A stretch of DNA of 64,000 nt from Bacteroidales bacterium (GCA_009777095.1 WRMN01000003.1:62001-126000), one strand, 5' to 3'; shown: positions 43,501 to 52,014, numbered from the stretch's first letter. The notes: generated by a model from the sequence alone, not told the origin. Translations and numbers: made by a program.

Positions 43501-46050
43501 TTCCAATCGGTTGTAATAACCAATTCCCTTAGGCATTTTTAGCCCCACAAAGGAACTGTAAGGATAAACATCTACCGAAAAATTATCGGTACTGAACTCG
43601 CCGCCTTCCTCAAACACGCGCACAGCAATAGAAGCCCGCAGTTTACCGGAATATTCGTCGCTCTCATTTATCGGAATATTGAAATTCATATTGCCGTTTT
43701 CGTTCAACCGTCCCGAACGTTCCATTTCCTCGCTGCCGCCAAAACGTTTGGTAACGTCATCGAATATATAATCCTGATAGCCTTTGAAGGTCGTACGTAC
43801 AGGATTTAAGCGCACGGTTATATCTGCCTCATTGCCGTTTGTAGGCGCGCCGTGCAGCCATTTGGCGTTGATAGTACCGCTGACGGCCTGCCCTGCCTGC
43901 ACAGGGTCATGGTCGAGTTTAGTATCTATCTTTAAGCGGTTAGGTTTCACGGTAGCTACACGCAAAGATTTGCTGAAGGTTACTCCGCCCACTTTCGCGT
44001 AGGCATTCCAGTTACCCGTAGGCGCATCATCGTCGGTAGGGCAGGCAAAGCTGTAGAAGCCGTTTTGGCCTTCGGTGCGCACCTGTTTATACACCAACTG
44101 ATTTTGCACATTATACAACTCAAAAGTTACAGGGTGATTTTCGGGCAGGCGGTTGGCGCGGTCTTCCATCACAAAGGTCAGGAATAAAGTGTCGCCTGGG
44201 CGCCACACGCCGCGTTCTCCGTAGATAAAGCCTTTCAAACCGTTTTCTACCGAAGTTCCCGACACGTCGAAAGTACTTAGCGAAAGCGACTGTTCATCGG
44301 TAATCCGCAGGTAGCTTTTTTGCGCCCCGTCCTGCCCCATAAGCACGTGCGGACTTTCTTTCAGTTCCAACTGCACCACGCCGTTACTTCCTGTAGAGCC
44401 TTCACCTATTTTTTGCTGCTGGTAGTTGTAAAACACTATTTTCACACCGCTCATAGGCTCGGCAGTAACTAAGTTAGTGGCAAATACCAAGTAATTACGG
44501 TCATTCCCCCGCTTAACAACCAATCCTATGTCGGAAGCTAAGATATTTTGCGAAACAAAACGCTTGCCGCGGTAATAATAATCGGAGCAGGGGTCATCTG
44601 ATGTATAATAGTAATCGTAGTCATCGTCATAATAATAATACGTATTGTGGTAATCATCTTTGGGCAATTCATCGTCTATATTCTCCGTCATATAGTTTTC
44701 ATCTATATCCTGTTCAGCGCTGGCGCAAGTCGAGTATAAAGAATAATTTTTGTTGAATTTAATTTTCACTGTATAGATAGCTCCCGGCTCAGGCGCAATA
44801 ATTGATGAGAGGTCAATAGAGAAAGTATTCCACTGGCGTAAATCGAGCGACTTATTTGTCTTAAGACTGATAGTTTTCTTCGCTATTGGGCGGGCTACCC
44901 TGCGCAGTTCCCTTTCGCCGTCAAGGTTATTTACTTGCAGGAATTGCAGTACATTATTCTCATAAGTACGGTATATCAACACATCTACAGCCCTCAGATT
45001 TACTGATTTGAAAGGAAGTTGAAGCCCCGAAGAGTTGGGCATGATTACTCCCTTGCTCAGCAACTGAACCTCAGGTTTCATTTCTTCAAAATACAAACGC
45101 TCCGTATAGTTCTCGGCTAAAGCATTGCCGTCCTTGCTTTTCAGGCCTTCGCGTATAAGCAGGGTTTCGGCTTTATTAGGCTTGTAAGGCAAAAAAATCG
45201 TCAGTTTGTTGCCTGTGGTGGTGAAACGCAGTCGGTCAATATCGCCCACTTCAATGTAGGAAGCATATTTTTGCTTGGCATCAAGGGGATAGGAGAAGAA
45301 ACAATCCACACTGTTATTATCTTGATTTACGTGTATGCTCAACACCTGAAATGTTCCTTTTATCGGCACTTCAATGGTATCGGTTTTCTTATAATCGTAA
45401 CCTATGGACTTGCCGTTCCATTTCAGCAGCAGGTTGTAGGCCTTGTCGGCGGGCTTCAGATGGTCGATGGTAAAGGTGTGGTAATAATTTGCATGCTCCC
45501 AGCGCACGGCAACTTTCTTACCGTCCGCCTCGGCTTCGAGCAATGCTTCTATTTTGGCGTCTTCCACAAAATCGGCAGGCCGCACCTCTCCCTGAAGGTA
45601 AAACTCAATGGCGTCAGTATCCTCATGCAGGCGCAATCCATCAACTGTATAGTTAAAAGAAGGCGCTATGGTAGAAAAATAAAAGGTAAACTTCCTATCA
45701 TTGCCCTTAGCCTCAGGATATAAAGTCGATACATCGAATACCACCTTATATTCCGTGCCGCTTTTTAACTGCTTGGTCGGTTTAAAGCCAATAGTAGCCG
45801 CATCTTCCCAAAAGACATTCCCTTCGACTGAAGGTGAAATTTTGAAGATATTCTTAATTAAATCATTAGCATTTTCATTAGGGAGAAAACTTGCTGCCAA
45901 ACGCACTTTGACAGTTGCATTAATAGACACTACGCCGCCTGTACAGGCTTCGATGTAAGGGTTTGATTCCTGTTTGCTTTTAGTTTCGCCGCAGGCGCCC
46001 AATTGCAGCAGTAAGGCCGCCGCTATGGTCAGGTACAGAACATTTTTCAT
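40540..46050 (-). CDS. Bacterial alpha-2-macroglobulin lipoprotein with thioester
   Basis: A 1836-residue lipoprotein: signal with lipobox LGAC (Cys about 20), many macroglobulin beta-sandwich domains, and the thioester motif in YPHGCLEQ, with C1387 and Q1390 forming the internal thioester. Proteases cleaving a bait region trigger covalent trapping, protecting the envelope. It is the first gene of a pair with pbpC (overlap 53 bases), as known for YfhM-type proteins. Unusual: a tyrosine/aspartate-rich low-complexity segment (about residues 464-494), with runs of Y and D, between domains in the N-terminal third. Also, the tail lacks an obvious anchor beyond the lipid. Confidence 0.93.
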   Translation of the reverse strand: MKNVLYLTIAAALLLQLGACGETKSKQESNPYIEACTGGVVSINATVKVRLAASFLPNENANDLIKNIFKISPSVEGNVFWEDAATIGFKPTKQLKSGTEYKVVFDVSTLYPEAKGNDRKFTFYFSTIAPSFNYTVDGLRLHEDTDAIEFYLQGEVRPADFVEDAKIEALLEAEADGKKVAVRWEHANYYHTFTIDHLKPADKAYNLLLKWNGKSIGYDYKKTDTIEVPIKGTFQVLSIHVNQDNNSVDCFFSYPLDAKQKYASYIEVGDIDRLRFTTTGNKLTIFLPYKPNKAETLLIREGLKSKDGNALAENYTERLYFEEMKPEVQLLSKGVIMPNSSGLQLPFKSVNLRAVDVLIYRTYENNVLQFLQVNNLDGERELRRVARPIAKKTISLKTNKSLDLRQWNTFSIDLSSIIAPEPGAIYTVKIKFNKNYSLYSTCASAEQDIDENYMTENIDDELPKDDYHNTYYYYDDDYDYYYTSDDPCSDYYYRGKRFVSQNILASDIGLVVKRGNDRNYLVFATNLVTAEPMSGVKIVFYNYQQQKIGEGSTGSNGVVQLELKESPHVLMGQDGAQKSYLRITDEQSLSLSTFDVSGTSVENGLKGFIYGERGVWRPGDTLFLTFVMEDRANRLPENHPVTFELYNVQNQLVYKQVRTEGQNGFYSFACPTDDDAPTGNWNAYAKVGGVTFSKSLRVATVKPNRLKIDTKLDHDPVQAGQAVSGTINAKWLHGAPTNGNEADITVRLNPVRTTFKGYQDYIFDDVTKRFGGSEEMERSGRLNENGNMNFNIPINESDEYSGKLRASIAVRVFEEGGEFSTDNFSVDVYPYSSFVGLKMPKGIGYYNRLETGKDQLFEVVTLDADGKPLKRALDVSIYRSEWSWWWFSSDGSLADYAYRIYDNEVYSTKITTNANGIGSVSYKLTYPDWGLFLVKVTDPQSGHSTVQKMYIDWWGYGRGDDNSSAGVSVLSFRTDKDKYNVGEKVTVTVPSTAGAKLLVTVENGSRVLSSTRMDCKGDETKVELTATAEMTPNAYIYIALIQPHRQTKNDLPMRLYGVIPLMVEDPATRLAPEINAPDVFRPEQSFTVKVKESKGKDMTYTLAIVDEGLLDLTRFKTPDLWEHFFQREALGVRTWDLYNYVLGAYGGKIEQLFAIGGGDEMDGKKGGEKANRFKPVVKFAGPFTLKGGKTNSHNFTINNYVGSVRVMLVGGNGQAYGNSEKTVPVRSPLMVQATLPRVLGPGEEVTLPATIFAMEKQVKDVKIELKLDDMFEPLDGTNRNLTFKETGDEMVRFKLKVKNKLGIARVKIIATSGSERAENTIEIDVRAANPPVIVSDEKIVSANQSTSFALKTPGMEGTNTMQLEVSSIPPINLGTRLQYLIAYPHGCLEQTTSSVFPQLYLGDVVDMPNSMKELMKKNVEAALKRLTYFVKSDGSFSYWPGGTGYGCEWTNNYAGHFLMEAERKGYKIPGNMKDNWISYQQKAARNWSASTDDNRYGYNQNDLVQAYRLYVLALAKKQELGAMNRLKERSDLSIQAKWMLAGAYALAGQPEAGKKIIEDLSVETKSSYNGSSNTYGSPDRDDAITLDILTLLGLKEKAFIIAQRISKALSSDYWLGTQTTAYCLMGISKFALSETSGLSFAYTVGNGKTETVSSKKSVWNIDLGSREGTVNLKFDNKAEATLFVRLTAKGVPIQGEEVASEKDLKLTVRYMDNNERSIDVSRLPQGTDFYAEVRISNPGQRGHYSNLALTQIFPSGWEITENRLEDEDRNDGVTYRDIRDDRVFSYFDLRRGNSLTVKVKLRAAYIGKFYLPAVACEAMYDNTIYANTTGQSVEVY

Positions 46051-46204
46051 AAATTTATGATTAAATAATTATTATTTGTAATTTTGTATGTATAAGAGTC
46101 ATGTTTTTGTAAAATTCCATAAAACATACAAAAATAAGTTTATTAATTGATTTTTTCAAACGGGTAGAAAAAAATTATTAACAGGGTATTAACTATATTA
46201 TTTC

Positions 46205-47509
46205 TCAACCGTTTTCAATACAAAATACGGCATATAATGGCACAGATTTTATATTATTTTCAAAGCCAAAATTCTTTTGTGAAATGCGGATTGCGTAAGG
46301 CGAATTATATTTCTTTGTAAATAACGCCATACTGCCACTTCGGGTTCGCAAACCTTTTTTTACCTCCACAGGAATGACGTCAACATTGTCTTGAAAAACA
46401 AAATCTATTTCGGCGGTTTCTTCGCTTTTCCAATAATGCAAAGGTATAGAATTTGCTATAAATGCCTGCGCTACATAATTTTCTGCAATCGCACCCATAA
46501 AAATATTATTGGTTTCGATAGAATTTAAAATCATTTGCGGCGGAAAGCCCGAAAGCATTGTAAGCATTCCCACGTCGCTCATATAAAGTTTGAAATCAGG
46601 AAAATATTGATACGCTTTTATCGGAATAAAACCTTGTTCTATCTTTTGGCACTTCAATATTATGCCTGCCTGTTGCAACCAATCTATCGCCACTCCGAAA
46701 ATAGTTGCTGTACCGCCCTTTTGCACAATTTTGTACTGAAATTTGCGGTTTTCTTTTGCCAATTGTGCAGGGATTGAATCGTAACACGCTTTGATTTTCA
46801 CGCTTGTGGCAGGGTCGGCATATTTTGCCATATCGGCAATATATTCATTTACAATTTTTGCTTGTGGATTTTTTATTGTCAAAAAACTATTGCTTTGCAA
46901 AAAATCAGTAATCACTTCGGGCATTCCGCCAACAATGCAATAATGATTGTAGAGTTCCAAAGCCAATTTATGAATTGTTTCGGGCAACGGTTCCAATCTT
47001 GCGTAATGCTCTCTAATCATTTCTACCAACTTTTCTCGTCCCAACGCCCAAAGAAATTCTTCGAAATCAAAAGGATACATATTAGCTTCCTCAACTTTTC
47101 CGACAGGGAATGAATATTTTTCGCGATTTACTGCCACACCAAGCAAAGAACCTGCTGCTACAATGTGATATTGCGGCGCTTGCTCGCAAAAATACTTCAA
47201 CGAGGTTAAAGCCCTTTCACTTGCCTGAATTTCGTCAAGAAAAAGTAATGTTTCGCCTGCAATAATACGTTGTTCGGTATGCGATTCCAAACGCTGAATT
47301 AAATACGAAGGCTCAATATTGCCTTCAAAAACTTCCCGAATTACAGGGTTAGTTTCGAGGTTGATATAAACAAGATTTGAAAAATACGTATTACCAAATT
47401 CGTTGATAATGTATGTTTTACCAATTTGTCTTGCACCATTTACAATCAATGGTTTGCGGTTTCTACTGTCTTTCCACCCAACAAGAGCGCCAGTGATTTT
47501 TCGTTTCAT
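46205..47509 (-). CDS. AAA-family ATPase with C-terminal DUF4143
   Basis: A 434-residue ATPase. Walker A reads GARQIGKTY (about 25-33), Walker B LLFLDEIQA (about 87-95), and the C-terminal DUF4143 domain includes the nuclease-like segment with SEETAEIDFVFQDN followed by VIPVEVKKG, resembling the D-ExK core of restriction-like nucleases. These ATPase genes are widespread, often in several copies, and are not tied to a known pathway; many are laterally acquired. The TACCTTTG box (plus 47527-47534) overlaps the edge of a perfect 52-base palindrome that covers the rest of the promoter. Adjacent genes are unrelated. Confidence 0.88.
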   Translation of the reverse strand: MKRKITGALVGWKDSRNRKPLIVNGARQIGKTYIINEFGNTYFSNLVYINLETNPVIREVFEGNIEPSYLIQRLESHTEQRIIAGETLLFLDEIQASERALTSLKYFCEQAPQYHIVAAGSLLGVAVNREKYSFPVGKVEEANMYPFDFEEFLWALGREKLVEMIREHYARLEPLPETIHKLALELYNHYCIVGGMPEVITDFLQSNSFLTIKNPQAKIVNEYIADMAKYADPATSVKIKACYDSIPAQLAKENRKFQYKIVQKGGTATIFGVAIDWLQQAGIILKCQKIEQGFIPIKAYQYFPDFKLYMSDVGMLTMLSGFPPQMILNSIETNNIFMGAIAENYVAQAFIANSIPLHYWKSEETAEIDFVFQDNVDVIPVEVKKGLRTRSGSMALFTKKYNSPYAIRISQKNFGFENNIKSVPLYAVFCIENG

Positions 47510-47526
47510 ACGAGTAAAATTTCTTG

Positions 47527-47585
47527 CAAAGGTACTAAAAAGTACGGAAAAGTCAAAATATTTTGACTTTTCCGTACTTTTTAGT
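47527..47585 (-). promoter_or_regulatory. Perfect 52-base palindrome over the ATPase promoter
   Basis: The left half begins ACTAAAAAGTACGGAAAAGT at 47534 and ends CAAAAT at 47559; the right half (47560-47585) is its exact reverse complement. TACCTTTG (reverse strand, 47534-47527) shares one base with it, so the palindrome occupies the -33 and spacer region of the ATPase gene. It may be an operator or a hairpin-forming element. Confidence 0.9.
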
Positions 47586-47640
47586 TGTTAGTTATTCATT
47601 GCTGATGTGCGAGTATGCGATGTGCGACATGCGATTACAA

Positions 47641-47845
47641 GCTCCGTAAGGAGCGAAACGTGGATAACCCCATGCAAGCGAAGCGAAGCTCGGGGCTAAT
47701 GACAAGCCGCCTCGTCTCGCGCGGAGCAACTACGCTTTTTCAAGGCAAAGGCTCTACTCCGCGCGAAAGGCAGGGGCGGTTCGTATAGCCGCAGGTTACG
47801 CTTCGCTTACCTGCGGTTATCCATATAAAAGTCCTGTCGGACTTT
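47641..47845. repeat. GC-rich nest of inverted repeats between the ATPase and Lcl genes
   Basis: Within about 200 bases there are GCTCC-GTAA-GGAGC (47641-47654), TGGATAACC (47661-47669) facing GGTTATCCA (47815-47823), TCGCGCGGAG (47717-47726) facing CTCCGCGCGA (47757-47766), CCGCAGGT (47789-47796) facing ACCTGCGG (47809-47816), and AAAGTCC-TGTC-GGACTTT (47828-47845). It is visibly more GC-rich than its surroundings. No gene is present, so it resembles a small non-autonomous repeat element or a REP-like structure. Confidence 0.65.
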
Positions 47846-47857
47846 GCTCGGGGTTGG

Positions 47858-48430
47858 TTAAAAAGCCCGCGCCGCGCGAACCCTAAAAGAGCTATCCTTA
47901 AAGTAGAGGTTTTGGCTGCCACCGTCGAAACTCTGGCCCCATGCGGCGTTGGTAGCATTCTCAGAAGAACTCCAGTATTTCGCCTTATCAAATCCGCCTA
48001 TCAAGTCCCTGTTTTTATACAATTCATTTAGTTCATCTCTGCTCGGTAAAAACCAATCGTCATAACCATTAAGCACTAAATCATCGCACAGTTTTGCCGC
48101 ATAAGCTCCTTCTCCTTGCGCCGCTACTATCCTTGCCGCATTGCTTTTTCCGGTTCCTATCCTTGTGCTCGTAGCTCCAATTTCAATATACGAACCGTTA
48201 TCCCATTGAATACCGTCTAAAGCCATGTCTCCGGGCGCTGCTATTAAACCATGCTTGCCTGTAGCATCAATATAGGCTATAATTCCGCCCTGATAAAACT
48301 GTCCTATCTTCAATTCTCCATCTTGAACAGCGCCTCTGCTGCTGTCGCCATTATCATTAGTGAAGCCGAAGGCAAAAAACAAACTTAAAAATACAAAAAT
48401 TTGCATCAAAAACAAATAATTTTTTCTCAT
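47858..48430 (-). CDS. Exported Lcl (DUF1566-like) domain protein
   Basis: A 190-residue exported protein with an N-terminal hydrophobic signal (MRKNYLFLMQIFVFLSLFFA) and a C-terminal Lcl domain: IGQFYQGGIIAYID, GYDDWFLPSRDELNELY, and YWSSSENATN...AWGQSF, ending SFRVRAARAF. The domain is a C-type-lectin-like adhesion fold. The frame is open to 48484, but TATCTTTA at about 48460-48467 (reverse) is nearer to the ATG at 48430, which I take as the start. Target unknown. It overlaps the hairpin nest at its 3' side. Confidence 0.8.
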   Translation of the reverse strand: MRKNYLFLMQIFVFLSLFFAFGFTNDNGDSSRGAVQDGELKIGQFYQGGIIAYIDATGKHGLIAAPGDMALDGIQWDNGSYIEIGATSTRIGTGKSNAARIVAAQGEGAYAAKLCDDLVLNGYDDWFLPSRDELNELYKNRDLIGGFDKAKYWSSSENATNAAWGQSFDGGSQNLYFKDSSFRVRAARAF

Positions 48431-48499
48431 AACAATACAATTTAATTTGTGATTATTTTTTTGTAAAGATACGAAAAATTTCATTCTAAGAAAAATAGT

Positions 48500-49078
48500 T
48501 TAATTTTTCAGAAATAGATTTGTATTATAAACATTCATTGCTCGGTCAATACCCTGTAAGCCGAAGGCTTTGGCGGCATCGGCCACGCGCTCCAGCAAGG
48601 CAGGCAGCGCCTTCTTTTCTTCAGCGCCCCATTCTCCCAAAACATAGTCCACCTGCTCGCCTTCCGAAAATTCGTTGCCTATGCCTACCCGCAGGCGCGC
48701 ATAGTTTTGATGTCCTAAGGTCTCGTTAATGTGTCGAAGGCCGTTGTGCCCACCGTCGCTCCCCTGCCCGCGCATACGCATAACGCCAAAGGGCAGCGCA
48801 AGGTCGTCAACAATCACTAATAATTGCTCTATGGGAATTTTCTCGGCCTGTAACCAATAATTCACCGCCTTGCCGCTTAAATTCATGTAAGTTGACGGCT
48901 TTATAAGGATAAAAGTCTTTCCCTTGACGCGCAAATCGGCACGGGCGCCGTAGCGGACATTAGTAAAAACAGTATTAGATGCCTTAACCCAAGCCTCCAA
49001 CACGCTAAATCCTATGTTATGGCGAGTATCGGCATATTCAGCGCCGATATTCCCCAAGCCGACAATTAGAAACGACAT
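48500..49078 (-). CDS. pth: Peptidyl-tRNA hydrolase
   Basis: A 192-residue enzyme that recycles tRNA from drop-off peptidyl-tRNA. It begins MSFLIVGLGNIGAEYADTRH, with N10 and the catalytic H20 in place, followed by KPSTYMNLSGKAV and VDDLALPFGVMRMRGQGSDGGHNGLRH in two blocks. Its first base coincides with the last base of the rplY stop, so the two genes are translationally coupled in the usual Bacteroidota order rplY-pth. Confidence 0.97.
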   Translation of the reverse strand: MSFLIVGLGNIGAEYADTRHNIGFSVLEAWVKASNTVFTNVRYGARADLRVKGKTFILIKPSTYMNLSGKAVNYWLQAEKIPIEQLLVIVDDLALPFGVMRMRGQGSDGGHNGLRHINETLGHQNYARLRVGIGNEFSEGEQVDYVLGEWGAEEKKALPALLERVADAAKAFGLQGIDRAMNVYNTNLFLKN

Positions 49079-49671
49079 TATTTCTTCTTAGCTTCAGCTT
49101 CGGCAGCTGCAGCGGTTTGTTGAGCCGCACGGGTCATCTTAACTGCGCAAACAATGGTTGTTTTCGGCATAAGAATATTGAGGTTGGGATAACTTAAGTT
49201 GCCTATTACAATGGTCTTACCTAATTGAAGGCCTGTAATGTCAACGGTAAGCGTATCGGGCAAATCTTTAGGCAGAGCCGAAACTTTCAGGCGGCGGGTA
49301 AGCATCTGTAATTTACCGCCTGCGCGAACGCCTTCGGAATTACCCTCTATTACCACCGGAATATCAATAGTTATCGGACGGTCTTCGCGTACCGGATAAA
49401 AATCAATATGCAAAATACGTTCCGTTACCGGGTGAAATTGAATTTCACGCATAACAGCCGTATGCGGATTACCGTCAACGACTAATTTCACCAAATAAAC
49501 ATGTGGGGTGTACACCAAATCTTTCAATTCGCGCTCTACCACCGCAAAATGAACATTTTCACCTTTTTCGCCATACAGTACGCAGGGTACTTCAGCGTTG
49601 TTGCGCAATTGTTTTACCGCAGCTTTGGTCAAGGACGTGCGGACAGTTCCTTTTAATTCAATTGTCTTCAT
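49078..49671 (-). CDS. rplY: 50S ribosomal protein bL25 (Ctc type)
   Basis: A 197-residue long-form bL25 with the 5S-rRNA-binding N-terminal domain (MKTIELKGTVRTSLTKAAVK, VPCVLYGEKGENVHFAV) and a C-terminal beta domain of the Ctc type (DIPVVIEGNSEGVRAGGKL), ending in an Ala/Glu/Lys tail. It forms an operon with pth. Promoter TACCTTTG on the reverse strand lies at 49765-49772, leaving a long leader of about 90 bases that could fold. Confidence 0.96.
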   Translation of the reverse strand: MKTIELKGTVRTSLTKAAVKQLRNNAEVPCVLYGEKGENVHFAVVERELKDLVYTPHVYLVKLVVDGNPHTAVMREIQFHPVTERILHIDFYPVREDRPITIDIPVVIEGNSEGVRAGGKLQMLTRRLKVSALPKDLPDTLTVDITGLQLGKTIVIGNLSYPNLNILMPKTTIVCAVKMTRAAQQTAAAAEAEAKKK

Positions 49672-49764
49672 TAATCAATAAGTTAATAAGTGTTACTCAA
49701 TCAAGCACTTTCGCTTAATCCCATCGCACCCTTAGCTATGCTTTCAGGAATCCTTTTGGGGCTG

Positions 49765-49772
49765 CAAAGGTA
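49765..49772 (-). promoter_or_regulatory. Promoter -7 element of rplY-pth (TACCTTTG)
   Basis: CAAAGGTA on the plus strand. The start at 49671 is about 90 bases downstream, an unusually long leader for this genome. Confidence 0.6.
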
Positions 49773-49810
49773 AGTATTTTTTTTATAAATGAAAATTTTT
49801 TTTACTCTTC

Positions 49811-49841
49811 TTGCAAAATAACGAAATAATATCTATCTTCG
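49811..49841 (+). promoter_or_regulatory. Promoter of ilvE
   Basis: TTG at 49811-49813 and TATCTTCG at 49834-49841 (one base from TAnnTTTG), with 20-base spacing, precede the ATG at 49867 by 25 bases. Confidence 0.55.
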
Positions 49842-49866
49842 CATTTAAGTTTAAAATTAAAAGTAT

Positions 49867-50883
49867 ATGAGTAATATTGATTGGAAATCGTTACCTTTTG
49901 GGTATCTGAAAACAGATTATAACCTGCGTTGCTACTTCAAAAACGGCCAGTGGGGCGATTTGGAAGTAAGCGCCGACGAAAACCTGAATATTCACATGGC
50001 ATCTACCTGCCTGCACTACGGACAGGAGGCTTTTGAAGGTATGAAAGCCTTCCGCGGCATAGACGGCAAGGTGCGGCTGTTCCGTCCGGAGGAAAACGGC
50101 AAGCGCCTCGAACTGTCCGCTAATGGCGTGATGATGCAGCCTGTGCCTGTGGAATTATTTGTGGAAGCCTGCAAAAAAGTCGTCAAACTCAATGAACGCT
50201 TTGTTCCTCCTTACGGCGAGGGCGCTTCTTTATACCTCCGCCCGATGCTGATTGGCGTTGGCCCGCAAGTAGGCGTGAAAGCCTCGGCCGAGTACATGTT
50301 TGCGGTATTCGTTACCCCTGTAGGCCCTTACTTTAAAGAAGGATTTAACCCCATAAAGGTACAAATCGTGCGCGACTATGACCGCGCCGCTCCCCTTGGC
50401 ACAGGTACTTTCAAAGTGGGCGGCAACTATGCAGCTTCGTTGGCGGCCATCGACCGCGGGCATAAGGAAGGCTACAGTTCCGTGCTTTTCCTTGATGCCA
50501 AAGAAAAGAAATATATCGACGAAGCAGGCCCCGCTAATTTCTTCGGTATTAAAAACAACACTTACGTAACCCCCGACTCGCACACTATCCTGCGCTCCAT
50601 TACCAATATGAGCCTGCGCGAATTAGCTGCCGATATGGGATTAAAGGTAGAATTACGTTCAATACCCATCGAAGAATTGGATACCTTTGAGGAAGTCGGC
50701 GCCTGCGGCACTGCGGCTGTTATTTCACCCATAGGCAGCATCACCGACCGCGAAACAGGAAAGGTTTACGAGTATTGCAAAGACGGTAAGGCAGGAAAAA
50801 TCAGCACGCAGCTCTACGAGCGCCTCCGCGCCATACAGGAAGGGGAAATGGAAGATAAGTTTGGTTGGAATGTGATAGTTTAA
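49867..50883 (+). CDS. ilvE: Branched-chain amino acid aminotransferase
   Basis: A 338-residue class IV PLP aminotransferase of the longer, eukaryote-like BCAT group. The PLP lysine is K183 in GTFKVGGNYAAS; GQEAFEGMKAFRG and EEVGACGTAAVISPIGSI are also conserved. It interconverts leucine, isoleucine and valine with their 2-oxo acids, for synthesis or fermentation. Single gene with its own promoter; the next gene begins 47 bases later after an AAAGTTTAAAG tract. Confidence 0.95.
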   Translation: MSNIDWKSLPFGYLKTDYNLRCYFKNGQWGDLEVSADENLNIHMASTCLHYGQEAFEGMKAFRGIDGKVRLFRPEENGKRLELSANGVMMQPVPVELFVEACKKVVKLNERFVPPYGEGASLYLRPMLIGVGPQVGVKASAEYMFAVFVTPVGPYFKEGFNPIKVQIVRDYDRAAPLGTGTFKVGGNYAASLAAIDRGHKEGYSSVLFLDAKEKKYIDEAGPANFFGIKNNTYVTPDSHTILRSITNMSLRELAADMGLKVELRSIPIEELDTFEEVGACGTAAVISPIGSITDRETGKVYEYCKDGKAGKISTQLYERLRAIQEGEMEDKFGWNVIV

Positions 50884-50930
50884 AGTTTAAAGTTTAATGC
50901 GAGATAACAATCATAACTCATAAATAATAC

Positions 50931-51938
50931 ATGAAACTAATACCACTCTTATTAGTACTCTTGCTTCCTTGTCTGCTGCAGGGGCAGGAGGCGAAGGTTA
51001 TGTTTTATAATGTCGAAAATTTCTTCGACCCCTTTGACGACCCTAAAACACAGGACGAGGAGTTTACCCCCACAGGTAAAAAGCGCTGGACTTGGCAACG
51101 CTTAGCCCAAAAACGCAGCGGTATTGCCAAAACCATTATCGCGGCGGGAGAAGGCGATGCGCCTGTACTGGTAGGTTTTGCCGAGGTAGAAAATTTTTTA
51201 GTACTGAAACAACTTGTTGAACAAACACCCTTAGCCAGAATAGGCTACGGTATCGTACATCACGATTCGCCCGACCCGCGCGGCATTGAGGTGGCTTTAC
51301 TTTACCGCAACGACCGCTTTAAGCTGCTGCATCGGCATTTCTATAAGCTGCGTTTACCTTCAGGAAGCAGTCGGACCCGCGAAATTCTTTACGCCAAAGG
51401 CGTTCTCGACAGCCGCGACACCCTGCACGTTCTGGTGAACCACTGGCCCTCGAAATTAGGCAATGCGCAACAATCCTTAGCCAAGCGCATGACCGCCGCC
51501 CGCAAGGCCAAAGCTATATGCGATTCCATTTTCGGCGTTAACCCTTCGGCCAATATCCTTGTGATGGGCGATTTTAACGACAGCCCCGAAAGCCTGCCAA
51601 TAGTTAAGGGTTTGGCAGCACTTCCGCCCGACACGCTAATTATCAACAACCGCCTCTATAACCTGATGCTGCCATTGGCCAAGCGAGGCGAAGGTTCTTA
51701 TAAATATAAGTCGGAATGGGAAATGATTGACCTTTTTTTTGTTTCTGGAAATATGCTGCTGCAAAGCAATGGGATAAAGTACAAAAACGCTTATATATTC
51801 AAAGCTGATTTTCTATTGGAAGAGGATAAAAAACACCATGGAAAACGCCCTTTCCGCACCTATGAGGGCATGAAATACCTCGGCGGTGTCAGCGACCACT
51901 TGCCCGTGGTGATGATAATGAAACCGTTTATTGATTAA
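50931..51938 (+). CDS. Exported endonuclease/exonuclease/phosphatase-fold protein
   Basis: A 335-residue protein with a signal peptide (MKLIPLLLVLLLPCLLQGQ) and the DNase I-like fold: MFYNVENFFDP (metal-binding Asn/Glu region), GFAEVENFLV, VNHWPSKLG, GDFNDSPES and SDHLPVVMIM with the terminal catalytic His. Such exported proteins of Bacteroidota may act on extracellular DNA, phosphate esters or phospholipids; the substrate cannot be told. Located between ilvE and the PCMD lipoprotein gene. Confidence 0.87.
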   Translation: MKLIPLLLVLLLPCLLQGQEAKVMFYNVENFFDPFDDPKTQDEEFTPTGKKRWTWQRLAQKRSGIAKTIIAAGEGDAPVLVGFAEVENFLVLKQLVEQTPLARIGYGIVHHDSPDPRGIEVALLYRNDRFKLLHRHFYKLRLPSGSSRTREILYAKGVLDSRDTLHVLVNHWPSKLGNAQQSLAKRMTAARKAKAICDSIFGVNPSANILVMGDFNDSPESLPIVKGLAALPPDTLIINNRLYNLMLPLAKRGEGSYKYKSEWEMIDLFFVSGNMLLQSNGIKYKNAYIFKADFLLEEDKKHHGKRPFRTYEGMKYLGGVSDHLPVVMIMKPFID

Positions 51939-52014
51939 TTATTAGGGTATCAAGTATCAGGATTCAATATTCATCGATTTTTTTTTTAAAGTAGGTATTT
52001 AAAGAAAGTTTTCA

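Noticed and set aside
46205-47509. Defence-system ATPase
   Set aside because: AAA/DUF4143 genes are common and stand alone here; no nuclease, methyltransferase or other partner gene is adjacent.
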